DNA of 64,000 nt from positions 248,001 through 312,000 of the forward strand of contig CAWKGA010000007.1 in NCBI GenBank assembly GCA_963849095.1, given 5' to 3'. Both the position numbers and the translations under genes were made by a program. The notes beneath the pieces are model-generated. The model did not search any database. It was not told the origin of the DNA and saw only the letters and a program-made list of their open reading frames with translations. This stretch comes from JASHUC01 sp963849095 (GTDB lineage Bacteria > Pseudomonadota > Gammaproteobacteria > Steroidobacterales > Steroidobacteraceae). Numbering within the stretch: the first letter of the stretch is position 1; every line of letters begins with the position of its first letter. Shown here piece after piece: positions 44,871-54,682 of this stretch.

Positions 44871-47800
44871 ATGAATGGCCGCTATCGCCTCTGCGGGAGA
44901 CGCTCGCGCGCCCAGTGCGTGGTGACCTCCGAGCGGGCGCGCTGCACCACGCCCGCACCGATGCTCTACCGGCGGGTCAGGCCAGCCTGGCGCATGCTCG
45001 TTCTCTCGGGTCTCGGCTGTGGGCTGCTCGCGACTTCGGTAGCGGCGGGGCCCACGGGCGGGCAAGTCACCGGCGGCTCCGGCCAGATCACTCAGTCCGG
45101 CAACACCACCACCGTCGATCAGACGAGCCAGACCCTGTCACTCAGCTGGCAGAGCTTCGATGTGAGCTCGCAGGAGACGGTGATCTACGAGCAGCCTGGC
45201 GCCAGCTCGCTAGCGATCAACCGCATCAACAGCTCGACCGGCAGCGAGATCCTCGGACACCTCGATGCCAGCGGCCAAGTCTGGCTGATCAATCCGAACG
45301 GTGTGCTGTTCGGCCCCAACGCACAGGTGGACGTTGCCGGGCTCGTGGCCTCGACCCTCGACCTGGTGGGCAGTTCCGGCACGACCACGCAGTTCAGCGG
45401 CAACGGTCACGGCAGCATCATCAACCAGGGCACGATCACGGCGGCAAGCGGCGGCTACGTGGCGCTCCTCGGGCATCAGGTCTCGAACGAGGGCACGATC
45501 AGCGCGCAGCTCGGAACCGTCGCTCTCGGCGCCGGCAGTGCGCAGACGCTGACCTTCAGCGACAACCATCTCCTGCACCTGCAGGTCGACCAGAGCACCC
45601 TCAACGACCTGGTCGAGAACGGTCAGCTCATCGAGGCCAACGGCGGCCGCGTGATCATGACGGCGGGAGCACGCGACTCGCTGCTCGCGAGCGTGGTCAA
45701 TAACTCCGGAGTCGTGCAGGCCGAGACGGTCCAGAACCGCGACGGCACGATCGAACTGCTCGGCGGCGGTCCCGCCAGCACGGTTCAGGTCGGCGGCACT
45801 CTCGATGCCAGCGCTCCGCACGGCGGCGACGGCGGCTCGATCGAGACCTCCGCGGCCCACGTAGACGTCGCCGGTACGGCGAACATCACCGCCGCCGCGC
45901 CCGCGGGCCATGCGGGCGCGTGGCTGGTCAACCCGTTCGATCTGACCATCGACAGCACCGCGTCCACGGCCATCGACGCCTCTCTCAATAGCGGCACCAA
46001 CGTTACCGAACAGACTACCGAAAGCGGTACGAGCGGCGCCGGCACGGTATCGAGCGGATCCGGCGACATCAACGTCAACGCGGCGATCACCTGGACCAAC
46101 CCGGCGGCCTCGCTCACCCTGCTCGCCTACAACGGCATCAACGTCAACGCTCCGATCAGCGGCGCAGGTCAGGTGGTCATGTATGCCTCCGGCGCCAACC
46201 TGACGCTTGGTGCCACCGGCACGGTGAGCGCGCAGGGCGGCATCACGCTCGGAACCGGTGCCAACTTCGTCAACAACGCCGGAGCCTCGGCTCTGAGCGT
46301 GGGCAGCGGCGCCAACTGGCTGGTGTACTCGACCAATCCCACGCTCGACACGCCCGGCGGACTCACGCCGTCCTTCATTCAGTACAACGCGGCCTACGGC
46401 GCGACTCCCGTCGTGAGCGGGAGCGGCTTGCTCTACAGCGTCGCCCCGTCCATCGCGGTCACGGGGCTCACCGGCACGGTGAGCAAGGTGTACGACGGCA
46501 CCACCACCGCGACGCTCGCGGGCTCGAACATGACGGTCACGGGCCTCATCAACGGCGACACGATCGTCTCGGGCACCGGCAGCTACGCGACCGCGGATGC
46601 CGGCACCAATCTCAACGTGACCTCGCCCGCCAGCGCGTCGGCTCTCACCGTCACCAACGCAGGCGGCGTCCCGGTGTACGGCTACGCGCTCGCCACTCCG
46701 ACCGTCACCGCCGCGGTCGGCACGATCACCCCGGCGCCACTTACGTTGACGATCGTCGGCAATCCGACCAAGGTGTACGACGGCACGACCACCGCGACGC
46801 TGACCTCGGCGAACTACTCCTTGAGCGGCTTCATCGGCACTCAGGGGGCAACCGTCAACCAGCCGGGCTCAGTGGGGTACGACTCCGCATCCGCGGGCGC
46901 GGGCACCATCACGGCGACACTGTCTGCGCCCGACTTCACCGCCAATGCCGGCACCAGCCTCGCCAACTACCAGGTGCCGACGACCGCCACTGGTGCGGGG
47001 ACCATCACGCCGGCGCCGCTCATCCTGACCGGGGTGCTGGCCAACGGCAAGGTCTACGACGGCACCACCACGGACTCACTCAACGTCACCGACGCCGGCA
47101 TGTTCGGCGTCATCGCACCAGATATCGGCCAGGTCTCACTCGACACCAGCGGCGCCACCGGCACTTTCGCGAGCGCCAATGTCGGCAGCGACATCGCGGT
47201 CACGCCAAGCGGCTTCACGCTCACCGGCGCCAAATCCGGCGACTACCAGCTGGTCCTGCCGACCGATCTCACGGCGGACATCACGCCGAAGGGGCTGTCC
47301 ATCGTTGGCGTCAGCGCCAACGACAAGGTGTACGACTCGACGACCACCGATTCGCTGAACGTGGGGTCTGCGACCTTGTCGGGCGTTGTCGCGAGCGATA
47401 CGAGCAACGTGGACCTGTCGAGCTCCGGCGCCAGTGCCGCGTTCGCCTCGCCGAATGTCGGCGACGACATCGCGGTGACGGCGAGCGGCTTTACCCTCAC
47501 CGGCAGCGCCGCCGGCAACTACACGCTCGCGCAGCCGAGCGGACTCACCGCGAGCATCACTCCTGCGCCCCTCACCATCTCGCTGATCGGCAACCCGACA
47601 CGGCTCTACAACGGCAGCACGACGGCCGTCGTGCCGGGCGCGGATTTCTCGATCTCGGGTTTCGCCGGCTCGCAGAGCGCCACCATCCCACAGAACGCAT
47701 CGGCGCAGTACGCGACGGCCAACGCGGGCACCGGCATCACGATCACCGCGACGCTCGAGGACTCGGACTTGTCGCTCGCTTCCGGGACGCTGTTGTCCAA

Positions 47801-50800
47801 CTACACCTTCTCGCACACGGTGACCGGGACCGGCACCATCACCCCGGTGACCTTGACGGGCTACATCACCAATAACCCGACCAAGGTCTACGACGGGACC
47901 ACGGCAGGCACGCTGACGAGCGACGACTACGTGCTCAGCGGCCTGGTCGGTAGCGAAAGCATCACGGTCAATCAGACCAGCGGTACCTACGCATCGGCCA
48001 ACGCGGGTCCGGAGACGATCACCGCGAGCCTCACGACCGCCAACTTCACGGCCGGCACCGGCACGCTGCTCTCGAACTATGTGTTGCCGAGCTCACTCTC
48101 GGGCCCGGGCACGATCCAGCCCTTGCCGCTCGGCGCTAACAACATCTACGGCACGATCGTCAACGATCCGACCAAAACCTATGACGGCACGACCACCGCG
48201 ACGTTGACACCATCGAACTTTCAGCTCACCGGCTGGGTGGGTAGCGACGGAGCGACTGTCACTCAGACCGTCGGGACGTACTCGAGCGCCAACGCCGGCG
48301 CCGAGGGGGTCACCGCGCAGCTGACCAGCAGCGACTTTGTCCCCGAGGGCAGCACCAATCTGTCGAACTATGTGCTGCCGACGGTCGTGTACGGAACTGG
48401 CACGATCAATCCGGCGGCGCTGACGGTGAGCATCGTCGGCAATCCAACCAAGGTGTACGACGGCACCAGCATCGCCGCGCTCGGCGCCGCCAGCTATCAG
48501 GTCTCCGGCTTCGTGAGCGGCCAGGGCGCGACCATCGTGCCGGCGTCCTTCAGTAATTACGCAAGCAAGAACGTCGGCGAGCAGACGATCACCGCGACCC
48601 TGACGAACTCCGCCTACACGCCCGACGCGGGCACGCTCCTGTCCAACTACGTTCTCGCGACCACGGCCACCGGCCCAGGCGACATCACGCCCGCGCCCCT
48701 CTATATCACCGGCGTTTCGGCTCTGAATAAGGTGTACGACACGACGACCGCGGCGACCCTCAACGTCGGGAGCGCCGGGCTGAGCGGGCTCGTCTCGAGC
48801 AACGTCGGCACCGTGACCCTCACGACCTCGACCAGCGCAACGTTCTCGCAGGCCAACGTCGGCAACAACCTACCGGTGACGGTCAACGGCTTCTCGATCT
48901 CGGGCAGCGGCGCGTCCAACTACACGCTGCAACCCATCGCCGGGTTGCAGGCCAACATCACGCCGGCGGCGCTGACGATTTCGGGCGTTAGCGGCAACAA
49001 CAAGGTCTATGACGGCACCACCGCGGCGACTCTCAACGTCGCCGGTGCGAGTCTCAATGGCGTGCTCGGCACCGACTCGGTGACGCTGTCAACGAGCGGC
49101 GCGAGCGGAACGTTTTCCTCCGCGGATGCCGGCAACGATATACCCGTGACGACGAGCGGCTTCACTCTGAGCGGCGGCAAGGCGCTCGACTACTCGCTCA
49201 GCCAGCCGACGGGCCTGACCGCCAACATCACCCCAGCGCTGATCACCGCGACCATCACCGGCAACCCGACCAAGGCGTATGACGGCACCAACTCGGCGAC
49301 GCTGACCGCAGGCGACTACACCCTGAGCGGCTTCGTCAGCGGTCAGAGTGCGACCGTGCCGCAATCGGCGACCGCCAATTACCTGTCGGCGAACGCCGGA
49401 ACGGACGTCGGTCTCGAGTCAACGCTCGTGATCTCGGACTTCGTCGCAGGCACCGGCACCAATCTCGCGAACTACATCATGCCGAGCAGCGCCACCGGCA
49501 CGCTCGGCACGATCACGCCGATGGTGCTCAATTTCGCCGGCACGCGTGTCTACGACACCACGACCAGCGCCGCCGGTACGCTCTTCGGCACGCTGAATGG
49601 CATCGATGGCGACACACTCACGGTTTCCGGCACCGGCACGCTCAACAGCAAGGACGTGGGGACCGAGGGCTTCGCCTCGCTCGGGAGCCTGATGCTCTCC
49701 GCGAACGGGAGCGCGCTCACGAGCAATTACACGCTGGTCGGCGGCACCGACACGGTCGAGATCACCCCCGCAGTGCTCACCGTGTCCGGTACCTCGGCCG
49801 GCGGCAAGGTCTATGACGGCACGACTTTGGCCTCGTTGACCGGAGCGACGCTGGTCGGGGTGCTCGGTACCGACAGTGTCACGCTGAACACCGACACCAC
49901 CGGCACGTTCGCCACCAAGAACGTCGGCACTAACATCCCCGTCACTACGGCGATGACACTCGGCGGCACCGATGCGGGTAACTACACGCTCACTCAGCCG
50001 ACCGGTCTCGCCGCGACCATCACGCCTCTCAGCATCACGGTCACTGCGACCGGTGCCAACAAGGTGTACGACGGCACGACGAGCGACCCGGGGCTGACGC
50101 TCGGGAGCAGCGGGGTGGTCAGCGGGGACAACGTCGTCTTCAGCGACACCTCCGCGACCTTTGCCGATCCGAATGTGGGCACCGGCAAGACCATTTCGGT
50201 GAGCGGCATCACGGCAGGCGGCACCGACGCCGGCGACTACACGCTTGTCAACAGCAGTGCGACCACCACGGCGAATATCACGCCCTTTGTACTGAACCTG
50301 ACCGGCACGCGCGTCTACGACGCCAATACCGATGCGACGGCGAGTCTCTTCGGGAGCGACGGCGTGCTCACGGGAGCCGACGGAGAGACGTTGACCCTCT
50401 CGGGCACGGGCACCTTGAGCAGCAAGGACGTGAATGCCACGCAGGGCTTCGCTTCGCTCTCGGGGTTCACGCTCACTGCCAACGGCAGCGCCCTCCTGAG
50501 CAACTACACCCTCAGCGGCGGCACCGACTGGGTGGACATCACACCCGCGACCCTCACGGTGACCGGCACCACCGCGGCGGGCAAGGTGTATGACGGTACG
50601 ACCCTGGCCTCACTGAGCGGTGCCACCTTGGTCGGTGTGCTCGGTACCGACAGCGTTGCCCTCGGCAACGATACGACCGGAACCTTTGCCAGCAAGAACG
50701 TTGGTACCGATATTCCTGTCACCACGGCGATGACCATCACTGGTGCCGATGCGGGTAACTACCTCCTCACCCAGCCTTCGGGTCTCGCCGCGAACATCAC

Positions 50801-53800
50801 CCCCCTCGGCATCACGGTCACTGCGACCGGTGCCAACAAGGTGTACGACGGCACGACGAGCGACCCGGGGCTGACGCTCGGGAGCAGCGGGGTGGTCAGC
50901 GGGGACAACGTTGTCTTCAGCGACACCTCCGCGACCTTTGCCGATCCGAATGTGGGCACCGGCAAGACCATTTCGGTGAGCGGCATCACGGCAGGCGGCA
51001 CCAACGCTGGCGACTACACGCTTCTCAATACCAGCACGACCACTACGGCCAACATCACACCCTACGTGCTGAGCCTGACCGGCACGCGCGTCTACGACGC
51101 CAACACCGATGCGGCGGCGAGTCTTTTCGGTAGCAGCGGGGTGCTCACTGGAGCCGACGGGCAGACGCTGACCCTCTCGGGCACGGGCACCTTGAGCAGC
51201 AAGAATGTCGGCACCGAGGGCTTCGGTTCGCTCTCGGGGTTCACCCTCATCGGCAACGGCAGTGCGCTGGCGAGCAACTACACGTTGGCCGGCGGCACCG
51301 ACTCGGTGGACATCACCCCGCTTGCTGTCACGGTCACCGCGAGCGGCGCCAACAAGGTGTACGACCGTACGACGAGCGACCCGGGGCTGACACTCGCGAG
51401 CAGCGGGGTGCTGACGGGCGATGTGGTCAACTTCTCGGACAGCTCGGCGACCTTCGCCAGCAAGAATGTGGGCACCGGGATCACGATCACGGTGGACGGC
51501 ATCACGGCGAGCGGCACGGATGCCGGCAACTACACGCTCATCAACACGACCGCGACGACCGCGGCGAACATCACCGCCAAGCCGATCACCGTCACGGCCA
51601 CGGGCACCAACATCGTCTACAACGCCGGCCTCAATGATTCGGTCACCCTCGCGAGCAGCGGGATCGTCGCCGGCGATACGGTGACCTTCGCGGACAGCTC
51701 GGCGACCTTTGCCGACCCGAACGTGGGAACCGGCAAGACGGTCACGGTGAGCGGCATCACCGACGGCGGTGCGAGCGCGGGCAACTACACGCTCAGCAAC
51801 ACCACCGCGACCACCACGGCGAACATCACACCCTACGTGCTGAGCCTGACCGGCACGCGTGTCTACGACGCCAACACCGATGCGGCGGCGAGTCTTTTCG
51901 GTAGCAGCGGAGTGCTCACCGGAGTGAACGGGCAGACGCTGACACTCTCGGGCACGGGCACCTTGAACAGCAAGGACGTGGATGCCACGCAGGGCTTCGC
52001 CTCACTGTTGGGGTTCACCCTCACCGGCAACGGCAGCGCGCTCGCGACCAACTACACCCTCACCGGGGGCACCGATTGGGTGGACATCACGCCGGCGACC
52101 CTGACGGTTGCGGGCACGACGGCAGCCGGCAAGGTGTATGACGGTACGACGGTCGCCTCACTGAGCGGGGCGACACTGGTCGGCGTGCTCGGTACCGATA
52201 CGGTCACGCTGGGTCATGACACGACCGGGACCTTCGCCACCCAGAACGTCGGCACCGGGATCGGTGTCACCACAGTGATGACACTCGGCGGCACCGATGC
52301 GGGCAACTACACTCTCATCCAGCCGACCGGACTGACGGCGAACATCACACCCTATGTGCTGAGCTTGACTGGCACGCGTGTCTACGACGCCAACACCGAT
52401 GCGGGGGCGAGTCTCTTCGGGAGCGACGGCGTGCTCACGGGAGCCGACGGAGAGACGCTGACCCTTTCGGGCACGGGCACCTTGAGTAGCAAGGACGTGA
52501 ATGCCACGCAGGGCTTCGCCTCACTCTCGGGGTTCACCCTCACCGGCAACGGCAGCGCACTGGCGAGCAACTACACCCTCAGCGGCGGCACCGATTGGGT
52601 GGACATCACGCCTGCGACCCTGACGGTCGCGGGCACGACGGCAGCCGGCAAGGTGTATGACGGTACGACGGTCGCCTCACTGAGCGGGGCGACGCTCGCT
52701 GGAGTCCTGGGGAGCGACAACGTCACCCTGGGCAACGACACCACCGGGACCTTCGCCACCCAGAACGCCGGCACCGGGATCGGTGTTTCCACGGCGATGA
52801 CACTCGGCGGCACCGATGCGGGCAACTACACCCTCACCCAACCGACCGCCATCACCGCCAACATCACGCCCTACGTGCTGAGCCTGACCGGCACGCGCGT
52901 CTACGACGCCAACACCGATGCGGCGGCGAGTCTTTTCGGTAGCAGCGGGGTGCTCACTGGAGCCGACGGGCAGACGCTGACCCTCTCGGGCACGGGCACC
53001 TTGAGTAGCAAGAATGTCGGCACCGAGGGCTTCGGTTCGCTCTCGGGGTTCACCCTCATCGGCAACGGCAGTGCGCTGGCGAGCAACTACACGTTGGCCG
53101 GCGGCACCGACTCGGTGGACATCACCCCGCTTGCTGTCACGGTCACCGCGAGCGGCGCCAACAAGGTGTACGACCGTACGACGAGCGACCCGGGGCTGAC
53201 ACTCGCGAGCAGCGGGGTGCTGACGGGCGATGTGGTCAACTTCTCGGACAGCTCGGCGACCTTCGCCAGCAAGAATGTGGGCACCGGGATCACGATCACG
53301 GTGGACGGCATCACGGCGAGCGGCACGGATGCCGGCAACTACACGCTCATCAACACGACCGCGACGACCGCGGCGAACATCACCGCCAAGCCGATCACCG
53401 TCACGGCCACGGGCACCAACATCGTCTACAACGCCGGCCTCAATGATTCGGTCACCCTCGCGAGCAGCGGGATCGTCGCCGGCGATACGGTGACCTTCGC
53501 GGACAGCTCGGCGACCTTTGCCGACCCGAACGTGGGAACCGGCAAGACGGTCACGGTGAGCGGCATCACCGACGGCGGTGCGAGCGCGGGCAACTACACG
53601 CTCAGCAACACCACCGCGACCACCACGGCGAACATCACACCCTACGTGCTGAGCCTGACCGGCACGCGTGTCTACGACGCCAACACCGATGCGGCGGCGA
53701 GTCTTTTCGGTAGCAGCGGAGTGCTCACCGGAGTGAACGGGCAGACGCTGACACTCTCGGGCACGGGCACCTTGAACAGCAAGGACGTGGATGCCACGCA

Positions 53801-54647
53801 GGGCTTCGCCTCACTCTTAGGGTTCACCCTCACCGGCAACGGCAGCGCGCTCGCGACCAACTACACCCTCACCGGGGGCACCGATTGGGTGGACATCACA
53901 CCGGCGACCCTGACGGTCGCGGGCACGACGGCAGCCGGCAAGGTGTATGACGGTACGACCGTGGCCTCGTTGAACGGGGCGACGCTGGCTGGTGTCCTGG
54001 GCAGCGACAACGTTACCCTCGGCAACGATACCACCGGGACCTTCGCCACCCAGAACGTCGGCACCGGGATCGGTGTCACCACAGTGATGACACTCGGCGG
54101 CACCGATGCGGGCAACTACACTCTCATCCAGCCGACGAGTCTCCTCGCCGACATCACGCCCAAGCCGCTTACCGTTACCGCAACCGGCACCAACGAGGTG
54201 TACAACGGTGGTACCGCTGATCAGGTCACCCTCGCGAGCCACAGCATCGTGACCGGCGACAGCATCGGCTTCACGGACACCTCCGCGACGTTCGCGACGC
54301 CGACCGTCGGTAACAACAAGACGGTCACGGTGACCGGCATCGCCCTGATGGGTCCGTCCGAAGGCAACTACATCCTGACCAGCAACGTCGCGACCACGAC
54401 GGCCGATATCACTCCGAGCGACGGCGCTCAGCAGACAGCGGTTGCCGTCACGTACCTGGAGTTCTCTCCCGACGACCTCGCAACGCCTTACGGCTTGGCG
54501 CCGTCGGAATCGCCCGGTGAGCTGACGAGCAACCGCAAGGCGCTGCATCAGTCGGTCGAGCGCAACAAGGAGCGTCGCGACTTCGAGCCGGGACTTGCCC
54601 TACAGATCGTCGACGGCGGGGTTCGTATGCCGCCCTCGATGAAGTAA
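44871..54647 (+). CDS. TpsA-like giant exoprotein: haemagglutination-activity domain plus about 30 MBG/YDG repeats
   Basis: 3258 residues from ATG 44871. The N-terminus MNGRYRLCGRRSRAQCVV followed by SERAR is an extended signal peptide region, then the hydrophobic core MLVLSGLGCGLLATSVAAG. Residues about 65-330 form the TPS secretion domain, with INPNGVLFGPNAQVDVAGL. From about 535 to 3180 there are roughly 30 units of 75-100 residues, each opening with KVYDGTT or a variant (TRVYDANT, NKVYDRTT, NIVYNAG) and containing GNYTL and ANITP; these are YDG/MBG-type beta domains. The short C-terminal part (SPDDLATPYGLAPSE) has no repeat. Such proteins are secreted across the outer membrane by a TpsB partner and act as adhesins or biofilm factors. 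The partner gene follows after 35 bp. Confidence 0.9.
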   Translation: MNGRYRLCGRRSRAQCVVTSERARCTTPAPMLYRRVRPAWRMLVLSGLGCGLLATSVAAGPTGGQVTGGSGQITQSGNTTTVDQTSQTLSLSWQSFDVSSQETVIYEQPGASSLAINRINSSTGSEILGHLDASGQVWLINPNGVLFGPNAQVDVAGLVASTLDLVGSSGTTTQFSGNGHGSIINQGTITAASGGYVALLGHQVSNEGTISAQLGTVALGAGSAQTLTFSDNHLLHLQVDQSTLNDLVENGQLIEANGGRVIMTAGARDSLLASVVNNSGVVQAETVQNRDGTIELLGGGPASTVQVGGTLDASAPHGGDGGSIETSAAHVDVAGTANITAAAPAGHAGAWLVNPFDLTIDSTASTAIDASLNSGTNVTEQTTESGTSGAGTVSSGSGDINVNAAITWTNPAASLTLLAYNGINVNAPISGAGQVVMYASGANLTLGATGTVSAQGGITLGTGANFVNNAGASALSVGSGANWLVYSTNPTLDTPGGLTPSFIQYNAAYGATPVVSGSGLLYSVAPSIAVTGLTGTVSKVYDGTTTATLAGSNMTVTGLINGDTIVSGTGSYATADAGTNLNVTSPASASALTVTNAGGVPVYGYALATPTVTAAVGTITPAPLTLTIVGNPTKVYDGTTTATLTSANYSLSGFIGTQGATVNQPGSVGYDSASAGAGTITATLSAPDFTANAGTSLANYQVPTTATGAGTITPAPLILTGVLANGKVYDGTTTDSLNVTDAGMFGVIAPDIGQVSLDTSGATGTFASANVGSDIAVTPSGFTLTGAKSGDYQLVLPTDLTADITPKGLSIVGVSANDKVYDSTTTDSLNVGSATLSGVVASDTSNVDLSSSGASAAFASPNVGDDIAVTASGFTLTGSAAGNYTLAQPSGLTASITPAPLTISLIGNPTRLYNGSTTAVVPGADFSISGFAGSQSATIPQNASAQYATANAGTGITITATLEDSDLSLASGTLLSNYTFSHTVTGTGTITPVTLTGYITNNPTKVYDGTTAGTLTSDDYVLSGLVGSESITVNQTSGTYASANAGPETITASLTTANFTAGTGTLLSNYVLPSSLSGPGTIQPLPLGANNIYGTIVNDPTKTYDGTTTATLTPSNFQLTGWVGSDGATVTQTVGTYSSANAGAEGVTAQLTSSDFVPEGSTNLSNYVLPTVVYGTGTINPAALTVSIVGNPTKVYDGTSIAALGAASYQVSGFVSGQGATIVPASFSNYASKNVGEQTITATLTNSAYTPDAGTLLSNYVLATTATGPGDITPAPLYITGVSALNKVYDTTTAATLNVGSAGLSGLVSSNVGTVTLTTSTSATFSQANVGNNLPVTVNGFSISGSGASNYTLQPIAGLQANITPAALTISGVSGNNKVYDGTTAATLNVAGASLNGVLGTDSVTLSTSGASGTFSSADAGNDIPVTTSGFTLSGGKALDYSLSQPTGLTANITPALITATITGNPTKAYDGTNSATLTAGDYTLSGFVSGQSATVPQSATANYLSANAGTDVGLESTLVISDFVAGTGTNLANYIMPSSATGTLGTITPMVLNFAGTRVYDTTTSAAGTLFGTLNGIDGDTLTVSGTGTLNSKDVGTEGFASLGSLMLSANGSALTSNYTLVGGTDTVEITPAVLTVSGTSAGGKVYDGTTLASLTGATLVGVLGTDSVTLNTDTTGTFATKNVGTNIPVTTAMTLGGTDAGNYTLTQPTGLAATITPLSITVTATGANKVYDGTTSDPGLTLGSSGVVSGDNVVFSDTSATFADPNVGTGKTISVSGITAGGTDAGDYTLVNSSATTTANITPFVLNLTGTRVYDANTDATASLFGSDGVLTGADGETLTLSGTGTLSSKDVNATQGFASLSGFTLTANGSALLSNYTLSGGTDWVDITPATLTVTGTTAAGKVYDGTTLASLSGATLVGVLGTDSVALGNDTTGTFASKNVGTDIPVTTAMTITGADAGNYLLTQPSGLAANITPLGITVTATGANKVYDGTTSDPGLTLGSSGVVSGDNVVFSDTSATFADPNVGTGKTISVSGITAGGTNAGDYTLLNTSTTTTANITPYVLSLTGTRVYDANTDAAASLFGSSGVLTGADGQTLTLSGTGTLSSKNVGTEGFGSLSGFTLIGNGSALASNYTLAGGTDSVDITPLAVTVTASGANKVYDRTTSDPGLTLASSGVLTGDVVNFSDSSATFASKNVGTGITITVDGITASGTDAGNYTLINTTATTAANITAKPITVTATGTNIVYNAGLNDSVTLASSGIVAGDTVTFADSSATFADPNVGTGKTVTVSGITDGGASAGNYTLSNTTATTTANITPYVLSLTGTRVYDANTDAAASLFGSSGVLTGVNGQTLTLSGTGTLNSKDVDATQGFASLLGFTLTGNGSALATNYTLTGGTDWVDITPATLTVAGTTAAGKVYDGTTVASLSGATLVGVLGTDTVTLGHDTTGTFATQNVGTGIGVTTVMTLGGTDAGNYTLIQPTGLTANITPYVLSLTGTRVYDANTDAGASLFGSDGVLTGADGETLTLSGTGTLSSKDVNATQGFASLSGFTLTGNGSALASNYTLSGGTDWVDITPATLTVAGTTAAGKVYDGTTVASLSGATLAGVLGSDNVTLGNDTTGTFATQNAGTGIGVSTAMTLGGTDAGNYTLTQPTAITANITPYVLSLTGTRVYDANTDAAASLFGSSGVLTGADGQTLTLSGTGTLSSKNVGTEGFGSLSGFTLIGNGSALASNYTLAGGTDSVDITPLAVTVTASGANKVYDRTTSDPGLTLASSGVLTGDVVNFSDSSATFASKNVGTGITITVDGITASGTDAGNYTLINTTATTAANITAKPITVTATGTNIVYNAGLNDSVTLASSGIVAGDTVTFADSSATFADPNVGTGKTVTVSGITDGGASAGNYTLSNTTATTTANITPYVLSLTGTRVYDANTDAAASLFGSSGVLTGVNGQTLTLSGTGTLNSKDVDATQGFASLLGFTLTGNGSALATNYTLTGGTDWVDITPATLTVAGTTAAGKVYDGTTVASLNGATLAGVLGSDNVTLGNDTTGTFATQNVGTGIGVTTVMTLGGTDAGNYTLIQPTSLLADITPKPLTVTATGTNEVYNGGTADQVTLASHSIVTGDSIGFTDTSATFATPTVGNNKTVTVTGIALMGPSEGNYILTSNVATTTADITPSDGAQQTAVAVTYLEFSPDDLATPYGLAPSESPGELTSNRKALHQSVERNKERRDFEPGLALQIVDGGVRMPPSMK
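51060..52004 (+). repeat. long near-identical repeat inside tpsA, second copy at 52869-53813
   Basis: About 945 bp recur with an offset of exactly 1809 bp (603 codons, in frame) and only one or a few mismatches (for example ttgagcagc/ttgagtagc); similarity continues less perfectly to about 52337 and 54146. A shorter copy pair of about 200 bp lies at 50040 and 50817 (offset 777 bp). Such direct repeats allow in-frame loss or gain of adhesin modules. Confidence 0.85.
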
Positions 54648-54682
54648 CCCAGACACTTCATTCTCAGTCCCGGCCGCAACCG

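Noticed and set aside
46480..54400. Regularly spaced repeats resembling a CRISPR or satellite array
   Set aside because: Units are coding, about 250-300 bp long and in frame as YDG/MBG protein repeats; there are no short repeat-spacer units and no cas genes in the window.
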